Source: Lacrimispora xylanisolvens
GTDB taxonomy: Bacteria > Bacillota > Clostridia > Lachnospirales > Lachnospiraceae
Length of the DNA: 64,000 nt
Reading direction: 5' to 3'
Assembly (NCBI GenBank): GCA_017084465.1
Contig: CP070896.1
Coordinates: 5,135,501 to 5,199,500, forward strand
A program made the translations under genes and the position numbers. The notes beneath the pieces were generated by a model. The model saw only the letters and a program-made list of their open reading frames with translations. It was not told the origin of the DNA and did not search any database. This document shows positions 8,812 to 17,460 of this stretch, piece by piece (the stretch's first letter is position 1; each line of letters begins with the position of its first letter).

Positions 8812-9497
8812 TGAAACATCTGGCTTTTTATATCCCACTGCATTATCCGGACAGAGAACGTTTTTTTGAAATTCTTCAGCTGCTTGATGAAGAAGGGGCG
8901 GGGTATGTGGAAGTTGGGATTCCTGTTTTAAATCCTTACATGGATGGGGAGATTATCCGTGAAACAAATAAAGTGATCCTGAACCAGGGGTTAACCGGGG
9001 AAGACATTGCAGCTTCGTTAAAGGAGATTCGCAGCCGTTTTCATTTTAAAGTTGTTATCATGACATATCAGGAAGGTGTGGAACGCTTTTCGCTTACCCA
9101 CATTCCACATGAGCTATATGATGGTTTTATCTGTGTCAATGGTGATTATCCGGCAGATATCCTTCATGATCCAATCAAAGTACTCAATCAGTCCAAAAGT
9201 AATGAGGAACTGAAACAGGCATTAGAACACAATCATCTGTTTGCCTATGTGGTATCGGGAGAAGGAAAAACAGGCTCTTTTGATAAACTGCCCGATCAAT
9301 ATATCGAAGTAGTAAAAAGAGTGAAATTGTTCACTTCCATTCCCGCATTTGTAGGTTTTGGTATCAAAACTGCCTCTGATGTTGAAACGGTTATGAAAAA
9401 TGGTGCAGACGGCGCCGTAATTGGAACCGAATTTATCCGCCGTTATCAGCAGGGAGGATTTGATACATTAAAAAGCTACATAGACGAACTAAAATAA
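8811..9497 (+). CDS. TrpA-like TIM-barrel protein of a PTS operon
   Basis: 228 residues resembling the tryptophan synthase alpha subunit, which cleaves indole-glycerol phosphate in a retro-aldol reaction. The two catalytic acids are in place: Glu34 in VEVGIP and Asp45 in YMDGE. A phosphate-binding segment is seen near the C-terminus (GFGIKTASDV, DGAVIGTEFI). It is about 40 residues shorter than ordinary TrpA, and no other trp gene is near. Its start overlaps the IIC stop. Inference: it is an aldolase for the phosphorylated product of this transporter rather than a tryptophan enzyme. Such PTS-linked TrpA homologues are usually misnamed. Confidence 0.78.
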   Translation: MKHLAFYIPLHYPDRERFFEILQLLDEEGAGYVEVGIPVLNPYMDGEIIRETNKVILNQGLTGEDIAASLKEIRSRFHFKVVIMTYQEGVERFSLTHIPHELYDGFICVNGDYPADILHDPIKVLNQSKSNEELKQALEHNHLFAYVVSGEGKTGSFDKLPDQYIEVVKRVKLFTSIPAFVGFGIKTASDVETVMKNGADGAVIGTEFIRRYQQGGFDTLKSYIDELK

Positions 9498-9532
9498 ACG
9501 TATTAAAACAGGGGAGTTTTAATAGAATTTGC

Positions 9533-9574
9533 AGAAGTCTGACTTAACTTACAGTCAGGCTTCTCTTTTCTTTT
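9533..9574 (+). terminator. Rho-independent terminator of the PTS operon
   Basis: Twelve-bp stem AGAAGTCTGACT (9533-9544) / AGTCAGGCTTCT (9553-9564) with one G-T pair, then CTTTTCTTTT. Confidence 0.9.
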
Positions 9575-9607
9575 ACACCTTTCTATAAGAACTTATGAAA
9601 AAAATGA

Positions 9608-9636
9608 TTGACAATAAGTGAATGATCATTTATTAT
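9608..9636 (+). promoter_or_regulatory. tetR promoter with embedded operator
   Basis: TTGACA (9608-9613), a 17-bp spacer and TATTAT (9631-9636). The spacer holds the perfect palindrome AATGATCATT (9621-9630) within a 19-base site (9616-9634). That site recurs, inverted, with 16 of 19 matches at 10284-10302 in front of lon. The placement between -35 and -10 is typical of TetR autorepression. Confidence 0.75.
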
Positions 9637-9656
9637 AAACCTATAGAGGTGATGAA

Positions 9657-10220
9657 ATGAGAAGAAAAGACGACGAAAAGGTGAGGAATATCAAGGAAGC
9701 AGTAATAAAGCTGATCCTGCAGGAGGGCTTTCATGGCACTTCTGTCTCTAAAATAGCCAGATTGGCAGGGGTTTCGCCGGCAACGGTTTACATCTATTAC
9801 GAGAATAAGGATGTGATGCTGCATGACATTTACCTGGAATATTCAGAAGAGATTTACGACTACTTATTAGACAGCATGAAACAGGAGTTAGAAGGGCGCA
9901 GGCAGATTGAGTTACTGATTCGAAGCTATTATAACTACATTCTGGAGAATAAGGAAATTTTCAGTTTTGTGGAACAGTTTTCCAACTGTCCATCTTTAGC
10001 CAACAGCTGTTCTGGAAAACAGGGCATCTGTAAAATTTATCATATGATGGCAGAGATGAAGCAGAACCATATCTTAAGAGATTACAGAGAAGATAATTTG
10101 CTGGCAATTATTTTCCAGCCGGTGAAAGCCATTGCGGTTGATAACCGGAAAGATGAAGCTCAGAAAGAAGATTTGCTCACAGAGCTGATTATCATGATAC
10201 AAGATGCAATTATGATGTAA
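9657..10220 (+). CDS. TetR/AcrR family transcriptional regulator
   Basis: 187 residues. The N-terminal TetR HTH (about 10-55) shows the classic GVSPATVYIYYENKDVMLHDIY. The ligand domain is helical and carries three cysteines (NCPSLANSCSGKQGIC) that could sense redox or electrophiles, which is speculation. AGAGGTGATGAA precedes the ATG. The gene lies directly upstream of lon, and the same operator is found at both promoters. The simplest model is that it represses itself and the lon-DUF1858 unit until an unknown effector binds. Confidence 0.88.
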   Translation: MRRKDDEKVRNIKEAVIKLILQEGFHGTSVSKIARLAGVSPATVYIYYENKDVMLHDIYLEYSEEIYDYLLDSMKQELEGRRQIELLIRSYYNYILENKEIFSFVEQFSNCPSLANSCSGKQGICKIYHMMAEMKQNHILRDYREDNLLAIIFQPVKAIAVDNRKDEAQKEDLLTELIIMIQDAIMM

Positions 10221-10283
10221 CATTTATAAGCGGGATACTTTTATTGATCTAGTAAGAGATATCTCGCAATTAAAAATCTGATT

Positions 10284-10302
10284 GTTAAATGAACATTCAC
10301 TT
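10284..10302 (+). promoter_or_regulatory. TetR operator copy upstream of lon
   Basis: The 19-base site matches the reverse complement of the tetR-promoter operator at 16 positions (core AAATGAACATTCACTT). A TTAAAAT -10-like element (10301-10307) overlaps its right end, so bound TetR would block this promoter. Confidence 0.7.
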
Positions 10303-10328
10303 AAAATACGCACAGAAAGGATAAAACT

Positions 10329-12745
10329 ATGAAAAATTATAATGATAATAATCTCGGCATAATTGTTCCGGTTTTTAATAAAGTTTTATTGCCTGGTGTC
10401 GCGACAATAATACATTTGGAACATTTAAATGAAAGACAGATCATGAGCCTGGAAGAGGAGGAAATCGTAAAGATTGCATTGCCGCTGAAACAGAATTCAG
10501 GCTCGGAAGATAAAACGGAAGATGATTTTCACCGGATTGGTGTTACCTTTTCCATAAACTCAGTGGAACAGACGGAAAAGGGGTTCCGCCTGTCAGTGGA
10601 ACTTGGCAGCAGAATCAAGGTGAACCAGATCAGTGAAGATAAAGGTGTTTTATACGCTGCATTTGAGGAAGAGCCGGATCTGACAGACTTAGATGAGGCA
10701 AGCCTTAAGGAAATGCTGGGATACATTAAAAAAGTCAGCAATGAGATCAGCGGTAAATTCACAGGTGGAGAACAGTACCAGCGAATCGTAAACAGTTTTC
10801 AGGATATCAATGCACTTATGATGTATTTATCCCAGTTTATACAGATCTCTTCCGAGGAACGCTACCAGCTGTTAGAAATTCAGTCCTTAAAGGAAAGAAG
10901 CCTCCGTTTCATGGATCATATGCTGAAGCAGAAGGAAATGATTGAGCTGCAGATGCAGGTGACGGAGAAGTTTTCTGAAAGAGCGAATAAAATTATCGGG
11001 AAGCAGTTTTAAGAGAACAGTTAAAAGCCATTCAGGAAGAATTAAACGAAGGAAAAGAAGGGGACGGCAAGAAAGAGAATGATTACCGTTCCAAGATTGA
11101 AGAAGCTGGCATGCCCCAGGATATAAAGGAATCTGCTCTGGAAGAATATGAAAAGATGGAAGAGCAGGGACCAAACCAGCCTGACTACAAGGTAATGCGC
11201 AATTATCTGGATTTACTGGTAAAACTGCCGTGGAAAAAACAGCCCGCAAAATCAGTAGATTTAGATGGAGCAAGAAAAATTCTGAACGAAAGACATTACG
11301 GCCTGGATAAAGTAAAGGACAGAATCATACAGCATCTGGCAGTTATGGAACTGAACAAAGAAAAGAAAGGCTCCATCCTCTTACTGGTGGGACCTCCGGG
11401 AACAGGAAAGACCAGTCTTGGAAAAAGCATTGCCGAAGCCCTTGACAGACCTTATACACGGTTAAGTCTTGGCGGCGTCCGGGATGAATCTGAAATCAGA
11501 GGACACCGGAGAACCTATGTGGGAGCTATGCCTGGAAGAATCATTCAGAGCATGAAAAAGGCTGGTGCCACCAACCCGGTTATGGTACTGGATGAAGTGG
11601 ATAAGCTGATGTCAGGAGGATACAGCGGAGATCCTGCCAGCGCACTCCTTGAAGTACTTGACCCGGAGCAGAACAATACCTTTACAGATCATTATCTGGA
11701 TGTTCCTTATGATCTGTCCGATGTATTTTTCATCGCTACGGCAAACTCCTTAGAGACCATTCCCGGTCCTCTGCTTGACAGAATGGAGATCATAAACATT
11801 ACAAGCTATACGGCAGATGAAAAGTTTCATATAGGAAAAGATCATCTGATTCCGGAAGTTTTAAAAGAACACGGATTAACTGAAAAAGAGCTTGTGATTG
11901 CAGATGAAGTGCTGAAAGCAGTTATAAATGATTATACCATGGAAGCCGGAGTCAGAGGTCTTAAAAAGCAGCTGTCCTCCCTTGCCAGAACTGCAGCAGA
12001 AAAAATAGTATCAAAAAAGACTGAGATACCAGTTGTAGTGAAACCTGCAGATTTGGAAGACCTTCTTGGAAGAAAAGTCTCCCGCCATGAGAAAGCCCAG
12101 CTTGACAACCCGCCTGGTGTGGTAACCGGACTGGCCTGGACACCGGTAGGAGGAGAGATCTTATTTATTGAGGCGGCTGATATGCCGGGCAACGGTAACG
12201 TCATATTAACCGGAAAGCTGGGAGATGTAATGAAGGAATCCGCCAGGATCTCCTTAAGCCTTTTAAAATCCAGACTGCCCCTTAATACCTTTAATTTTAA
12301 AGAGAGAGATCTTCATATTCATGTACCGTCAGGTGCTGTACCAAAAGATGGTCCTTCCGCCGGAATTGCACTCTTTACCGCACTGGCATCTTTAGTCACA
12401 GGCGCTAAGGTTGATTCCAGACTTGCTATGACTGGTGAGATTACCTTAAGAGGAGCCGTATTGCCAATCGGCGGACTGAAAGAAAAACTTCTGGGAGCAC
12501 AGAGGGCAGGAATTAAGAAAGTTCTGATTCCTCAGGATAATGTGGTTGATTTAAAGGATGTGCCGGAAGAAACAAAAGAAGGGCTTACCATCATTGCGGT
12601 GGAGACCATAGAAGATGTGATAAGAGAAACCATAGGAATAGCGTTGCCACGGATGGAGCAGGTACTTCTGCCAAAAGAAGGGGCAGGGCGGTTGTTTGAA
12701 ACCATCGACCCAATGAAAAACAATATGAGAAGAGAGGTAATTTAA
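10329..12745 (+). CDS. lon: ATP-dependent protease LonA (frameshifted in the printed sequence)
   Basis: Cytosolic AAA+ serine protease of about 805 residues that degrades misfolded and regulatory proteins. The N-terminal substrate domain covers about 1-200. A T run at 11007-11010 has four T where five restore the frame (GKQFLREQLKAIQEE). Next come the AAA+ module with Walker A GPPGTGKTS and Walker B VMVLDEVDK, and the protease domain with catalytic Ser in PKDGPSAGI and Lys in GLKEKLLGAQ. All key residues are present, so the break looks like an indel. AGAAAGG precedes the ATG. Expression is probably controlled by the adjacent TetR rather than by a heat-shock element, as no CIRCE or CtsR-like repeat was seen. 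Confidence 0.9.
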
Positions 12746-12949
12746 ATGAATCTTACAGTGACAAAGGAAACATTAATCGGAGAAATCTTAGAAGCAGACC
12801 GTACCACAGCACCATACTTTTTTGAAATGGGAATGCATTGTCTTGGCTGTCCTTCCTCAACTATGGAAAGTCTGGAAGAAGCCTGTATGGTACACGGAGT
12901 TCCAGTTGAAGAACTGGTAGAAAAATTAAACGGACATATGTCCAAATAA
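12746..12949 (+). CDS. DUF1858 (hybrid-cluster-associated redox disulfide) protein
   Basis: 67 residues matching the DUF1858 / TIGR03980 family, with the hallmark MGMHCLGCPSS. The CxxC pair is a probable redox or metal site. Members are often found beside, or fused to, hybrid-cluster proteins and iron-sulfur redox proteins. The ATG starts on the base after the lon stop, with AGAGAGG inside lon, so the two are co-translated. The role next to lon is unknown. Confidence 0.8.
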   Translation: MNLTVTKETLIGEILEADRTTAPYFFEMGMHCLGCPSSTMESLEEACMVHGVPVEELVEKLNGHMSK

Positions 12950-12960
12950 ATAGTATTTAG

Positions 12961-13010
12961 AAAATCCCCCATTCTGCATCAGCAGGTAGTATGCAGAATG
13001 GGGGATTTTT
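12961..13010. terminator. Bidirectional terminator between lon operon and the convergent DUF gene
   Basis: Long perfect stem AAATCCCCCATTCTGCAT / ATGCAGAATGGGGGATTT with T-rich flanks on both strands. It serves the lon-DUF1858 unit (+) and the gene ending at 13019 (-). Confidence 0.92.
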
Positions 13011-13018
13011 CGTCGTAA

Positions 13019-13408
13019 TCAGATGTCGCTGTCACCAAGCATTGCCTCTGCCATACTCTCATATCCGTAGATTCCTGCTACATAACGCAGTCCGTCAGAT
13101 ATCTCAGATTTGGAAAAATCGTTTTTATCTAAGAAATCCCCGCCTTTGTCATTTAAGGTGTAATAGAACATCAAGGCCAGTTTTAAGTATTCCATATCCT
13201 CAGAATCCAGTTCTTCTAAAAGAGTATTCTCGGCATCATTAATGGATCCTTCTTCAATCAGTTTTTTCAGCTCTTCAAATTTCTCTTCCATTTCCCGGCT
13301 TTTAAAAGCCCTGTCGTCATTTTTACCCAGCTCTATGTTAAAAATCAGTTTTAACAATGTACTAACCATTCCATTATTGATCCGTGTAGCGTAATCATCT
13401 GTCAGCAT
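13019..13408 (-). CDS. DUF6483-like hypothetical protein
   Basis: 129 residues, acidic and predicted mostly helical, with no signal peptide or membrane segment. The opening MLTDDYATRINNGMVSTLLKLIFNIELGK and the spaced acidic helices resemble the DUF6483 family of Firmicutes, which has no known function. AGGAGAA lies before the ATG (complement of 13406-13408). It is monocistronic, convergent with lon and sharing its terminator. The family assignment is from memory and moderate. Confidence 0.6.
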   Translation of the reverse strand: MLTDDYATRINNGMVSTLLKLIFNIELGKNDDRAFKSREMEEKFEELKKLIEEGSINDAENTLLEELDSEDMEYLKLALMFYYTLNDKGGDFLDKNDFSKSEISDGLRYVAGIYGYESMAEAMLGDSDI

Positions 13409-13584
13409 AATATTCTCCTATTCTGATTCTAAATTCCTATTTTTTGATTAAATTCAGGCAAGAATTACTGTATCATAAGGAAATCAAAAAGTAAAGAATT
13501 TAAGCATATCCCCATGATTGTTACAGATGGAAAAATATGTTAAGCTGTTATTGGCATGCAGCAGAGAAGGTCAGGAGGTAAGGT

Positions 13585-14708
13585 ATGATTGAAACAGATC
13601 TGGCAAGGAAATTTATTGAACAGGTAACCCAGTATACCCAGTATAATATCAATATCATGAATGATCAGGGGATTATTATAGCAAGCCGGGATGAGAGCCG
13701 GGTGGGAACGTTTCATGAGGTCGCTTATTATATTGTGACAGGGAAAGAAGACATGGTAGTCACATCAGGAGAGGAAGATTATCCCGGTGTCAGACCAGGA
13801 ATTAACATGGTAATCAACATCGATGGAAGGCGGGAAGGTGTGGTTGGATTAACCGGAGAGCCAGCTGAAATAAAGCCGGTCGCATTGATTACTAAAATGG
13901 CAATTGAGGCGATGTTAAAATATGAAAAACAGCAGGAGGAAATCCGTCGGAGAAGAGATAAAAAAGAACACTTTACCAATCTGCTGATCCATGTGGAACA
14001 TCCCGACCCGGGAGAACTGCGGAGTATGGCCCATCAGCTTAATTACTCTGAAAACATAATCCGGATTCCCATCTTATGCAAAACAGAAGAGGTAAAAGCT
14101 GAATTAATTCTGGACATGCTAAAACATGGTCCCCGTCACGGAAGAGAGGATATCAGTGCAGTTTTAAATGATACCCATGTATTGATATTTAAAACCATGA
14201 AAACAGATAACACCAAGCTGTTTGCTGATTATAAATATTTAATTGGGGATTATCTCAGCACCGTATTAAAATGGCTGCGTCAGCAGGAGAAGCAATGCAG
14301 ATTTTATATTGGTTCCTTTCAGGAAAATTTCACTCAGTATTACTACGCTTACAGACATTGCGTATGGCTGGAGGAAAATCAGTGAATACGACGGCTGCAT
14401 TTTTTTATGATTTTACAGGTAATTATATACGTTCCGTTGTTCCCTTTAATGAACTTCAGTGGATGTTTCAGACTTATGAAAAGGAAATGAATGAAGACTT
14501 GAAACAATCATTTATTGAAATAGCAGGTGCGTTGATAAAATCCAATTATAATCTGGTGACAGCTTCAAAAGAACTCTTTGTTCATAAAAATACGCTTTTA
14601 TACCGCTATGGCAAGATCAAAGATTACTTTAATATAAACCCCATTGAAGCAGCAAAAGACCGTTTTTTTATGGAAAATTTTTATTCTTTTTTAACAAAAG
14701 AACATTAG
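13585..14708 (+). CDS. cdaR: CdaR-family sugar-diacid regulator (frameshifted)
   Basis: Transcriptional activator with an N-terminal sugar-diacid recognition domain (about 1-135, with the motif PGVRPGINMVI) and a C-terminal PucR-type HTH (NLVTASKELFVHKNTLLYRYGKI). The A run at 14375-14378 has four A where five restore the frame (LEEKSVNTTAAFFYDFTG), joining the two frames into one protein of about 374 residues, normal for the family. CdaR homologues control glycerate, glucarate and galactarate genes. The GntP permease and glycerate kinase directly downstream are the obvious targets. Confidence 0.85.
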
Positions 14709-14839
14709 TTTCGTATTAATAATACAAAAATCGACGTGATATTGAGATTCACAGCAGTGGTTTTGGATTTATTATGATGATACTATTGGCATAAGAAGTT
14801 AGCTGCATGATTAATTTCATTTAAGAAGGGGGTCATTTT

Positions 14840-16231
14840 ATGACAGGTTTACCGTTAATCTTTGTATTTATCCTGGCGATTATTCTGATGATTATGGCTA
14901 TATCCAAATTTAAAATTCATCCGTTTATCGCAATTATGACCATCTCTTTGCTGTTGGGCCTTGTAGCAGGAATACCGCTGTCAGACAAAACATTGGGAGA
15001 TGGAACAAAAGTAAGCGGATTGGCATCTGTAATCGGAGCAGGATTTTCCGGCACTTTTTCAAGCATCGGTATCGTAATTATTCTGGGTGCTTTAATTGGA
15101 ACCGTTCTGGAAAAAACAGGGGCTGCACTGAAACTTGCAGATATGGTAATTAAGCTGGTGGGGAAAAACAATCCTGTACTGGCAATTGAAATGATGGGCT
15201 GGGTGGTATCTATTCCAGTTTTCTGTGATTCTGGGTTTGTAATTTTAAATCCCATCAGAAAAGCACTGGTTAACAGGACGGCAGCATCCTCCGTGGCAAT
15301 GACGGTTGGGCTTTCTTCCGGATTATATATTTCCCATGTATTTATTCCGCCCACACCAGGCCCCATAGCAGCAGCGTCTACCCTTGGAATTGGTGAAAAT
15401 CTGCTTCTTGTAATGGGAATGGGCGTCTTGTGTTCTGTTTTTCCTTTGATTGCAGGTTACTTCTATGCCAGATATATAGGCAAAAAGGTAAAATCAAATG
15501 ATGAGGCAGATATGGGAGAGATCGGAAAGACCTATGAAGAACTGGTAGCAGAGTTTGGAAAGCTTCCCAGTGGTGTCAATGCTCTTGCCCCGATTTTGGT
15601 TCCTATTCTTTTAATGGCTCTTTCTTCCGCAGCATCCATGGCAGGTATGACCGGACTTGGCGGAGATATAATTAAATTTTTGGGAACACCAATCATTGCT
15701 TTGGCAGTCGGTACACTTTTTAGTGTGATTCAGTTAAAAGGTGCAGGGAAAATGAGTGATTTTTATGAAATCACCAATGAAACGTTAAAAACGGTGGGAC
15801 CTATTCTTTTTGTCACAGCTGCAGGCGGAGTTTTGGGTAAGGTGATTTCATCCACTGACATGGTTAATTACATTAAGGATCACGCCTCGGTATTAAGTAC
15901 CATGGGTATTTTCTTCCCATTTATACTGGCAGCCATTTTAAAGAGTGCACAAGGTTCCTCAACAGTATCCTTAACCACAACGGCTGGAATTGTGGCACCT
16001 TTACTTCCTATGCTGGGGCTGGAGAGTCCAGTGAGAGTTGCCCTTGCATGTATGGCAATCGGTGCCGGTGCAATGACTGTTTCTCATGCCAATGACTCCT
16101 ATTTCTGGGTTGTGACAAACTTCGGTGCAATGACACCGGAAAAGGGATATAAGACTCAGACCATGGCAACTCTGGTACTTGGTATAGCAGGAATACTGGA
16201 AATCTTTATTCTGTCATTGATTCTTCATTAG
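14840..16231 (+). CDS. GntP-family gluconate/glycerate permease
   Basis: 463-residue inner-membrane symporter of the GntP family with about twelve hydrophobic segments. Recognisable parts are the FCDSGFVILNPI region, PPTPGPIAAA, and the conserved C-terminal segment SHANDSYFWVVTNFG. AGAAGGGGG precedes the ATG. It stands between cdaR and glycerate kinase, so D-glycerate is the likeliest substrate, with gluconate or another hydroxy acid possible. The cdaR-gntP gap (14709-14839) has AT-rich dyads that may be the CdaR site. Confidence 0.9.
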   Translation: MTGLPLIFVFILAIILMIMAISKFKIHPFIAIMTISLLLGLVAGIPLSDKTLGDGTKVSGLASVIGAGFSGTFSSIGIVIILGALIGTVLEKTGAALKLADMVIKLVGKNNPVLAIEMMGWVVSIPVFCDSGFVILNPIRKALVNRTAASSVAMTVGLSSGLYISHVFIPPTPGPIAAASTLGIGENLLLVMGMGVLCSVFPLIAGYFYARYIGKKVKSNDEADMGEIGKTYEELVAEFGKLPSGVNALAPILVPILLMALSSAASMAGMTGLGGDIIKFLGTPIIALAVGTLFSVIQLKGAGKMSDFYEITNETLKTVGPILFVTAAGGVLGKVISSTDMVNYIKDHASVLSTMGIFFPFILAAILKSAQGSSTVSLTTTAGIVAPLLPMLGLESPVRVALACMAIGAGAMTVSHANDSYFWVVTNFGAMTPEKGYKTQTMATLVLGIAGILEIFILSLILH

Positions 16232-16267
16232 GAATCGGACGAAAAAGGGGGAAAGGAGAGACCTGAT

Positions 16268-17403
16268 ATGAAGCTATTATTTGCATCCGATTCTTTGAAA
16301 GGAACGCTTACCAGTGCACAGACCATTGACCTGTTAGGTAAGGCTGCTAATGAAGTATTTGGACGTTGTGAGTGGGAAGGGATTCCGGTTGCCGACGGAG
16401 GAGAAGGGACTGCAGACGCGGTAATCTCTGCCGTCAGGGGAGAAAGGGTGCCGGTGACTGTACATGGTCCTCTTTTAGAGACAGTTCACACCTATTATGG
16501 CAGTCTGGATGAGAACCGGGCCATTATCGAGATGGCGGCAGCCTCCGGCCTGACCCTGATACCAGAAAGCAAGAGAGATCCCAGAACCACCACCAGTTTT
16601 GGTACAGGGGAAATGATAAAACGCGTTAAACAGAGGGTTTACAGACATCTCCATTGCCATAGGAGGATCAGCAACAAATGATGGCGGAATGGGTTGTATG
16701 AGAGCGCTGGGGGTCCGGTTCTTGGATGCTGGCGGAGAGGAGCTAAATGGAAGGGGTGAGGATCTAATCCGGGTATCTTCAATTGATACTTCCGGTCTGG
16801 ATCCCAGACTTAACAAGGTGAAGCTTACTGTTATGTGTGACGTAAACAATCCACTGTGCGGTCCTGATGGAGCTGCCTATACCTTTGGGAAGCAGAAAGG
16901 AGGGACTCCGCCTGTTTTAGACCAGCTTGAAAATGGAATGATAAATTACAGAAATATAATGATACAGAAATTTGGAATCAATCCGGATGAAATTCCAGGT
17001 TCAGGTGCTGCTGGCGGGCTTGGCGCTGCACTTTGTATCTTTTTAGGGGGGACAACTAAAATCCGGTATTGAAACGGTTCTGGATTTAATTGATTTTGAC
17101 TCCCGCCTTAATGGCGTTTCCCTTGTAGTGACAGGAGAGGGGCGGGCAGACTGGCAGTCCTGCTTTGGCAAGGTAATGCAGGGGATTGGAGAAAGATGCA
17201 GACAGAGAGGGATTCCTGCTGTTGCTCTGACCGGATCCATGGGAACTGGGGCGGAGAAAATCTATGATTATGGAATCCGTTCAATTATGACTACGGTAAA
17301 TGGGGTTATGGATTTAAATGAGGCATTTAACCGGGCAGAAGATTTATATTATCAGGGAGCAATTCGTATGTTCCGGCTTATTGCACTAGGAATGGAATTG
17401 TAA
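16268..17403 (+). CDS. glxK: Glycerate kinase, GlxK/GarK type (two frameshifts)
   Basis: Phosphorylates D-glycerate to 2-phosphoglycerate. The family signatures are all present but spread over three frames: FASDSLKGTLTSAQ at the start, VADGGEGTADA, then IGGSATNDGGMGC and GSGAAGGLGAAL, then VTGEGRADWQS near the end. Frame is lost at an A run (16618-16621; one A fewer or two more restores it) and at a G run (17046-17051, six G where five restore it). The restored protein is about 378 residues, a full-length family member. The operon with gntP and cdaR makes a complete glycerate uptake and use module. Confidence 0.87.
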
Positions 17404-17407
17404 AGAA

Positions 17408-17444
17408 AAACGTACATGACAGGGAAAACCTTTCATGTACGTTT
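17408..17444. terminator. Terminator hairpin between glycerate kinase and the convergent chemoreceptor gene
   Basis: Twelve-bp stem AAACGTACATGA (17408-17419) / TCATGTACGTTT (17433-17444). The T-rich tail is on the minus strand (TTTTTCTTT), so it mainly serves the chemoreceptor gene ending at 17461. Confidence 0.8.
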
Positions 17445-17460
17445 CTTATATTGATTGAAT

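Noticed and set aside
8811..9497. Tryptophan synthase alpha subunit
   Set aside because: No trp genes nearby; PTS coupling and a shorter barrel point to another aldol substrate.
10255..10264. Palindrome GAGATATCTC upstream of lon as a second regulator site
   Set aside because: Only ten bases, one copy and no partner elsewhere in the window; chance is likely.
12742..12972. Minus-strand ORF across the DUF1858 gene
   Set aside because: Shadow of the DUF1858 gene and the terminator, with no start signal.
16268..17403. Three separate short genes in the glycerate kinase region
   Set aside because: The pieces are consecutive parts of one GlxK sequence with all motifs; frames are lost only at an A run and a G run.
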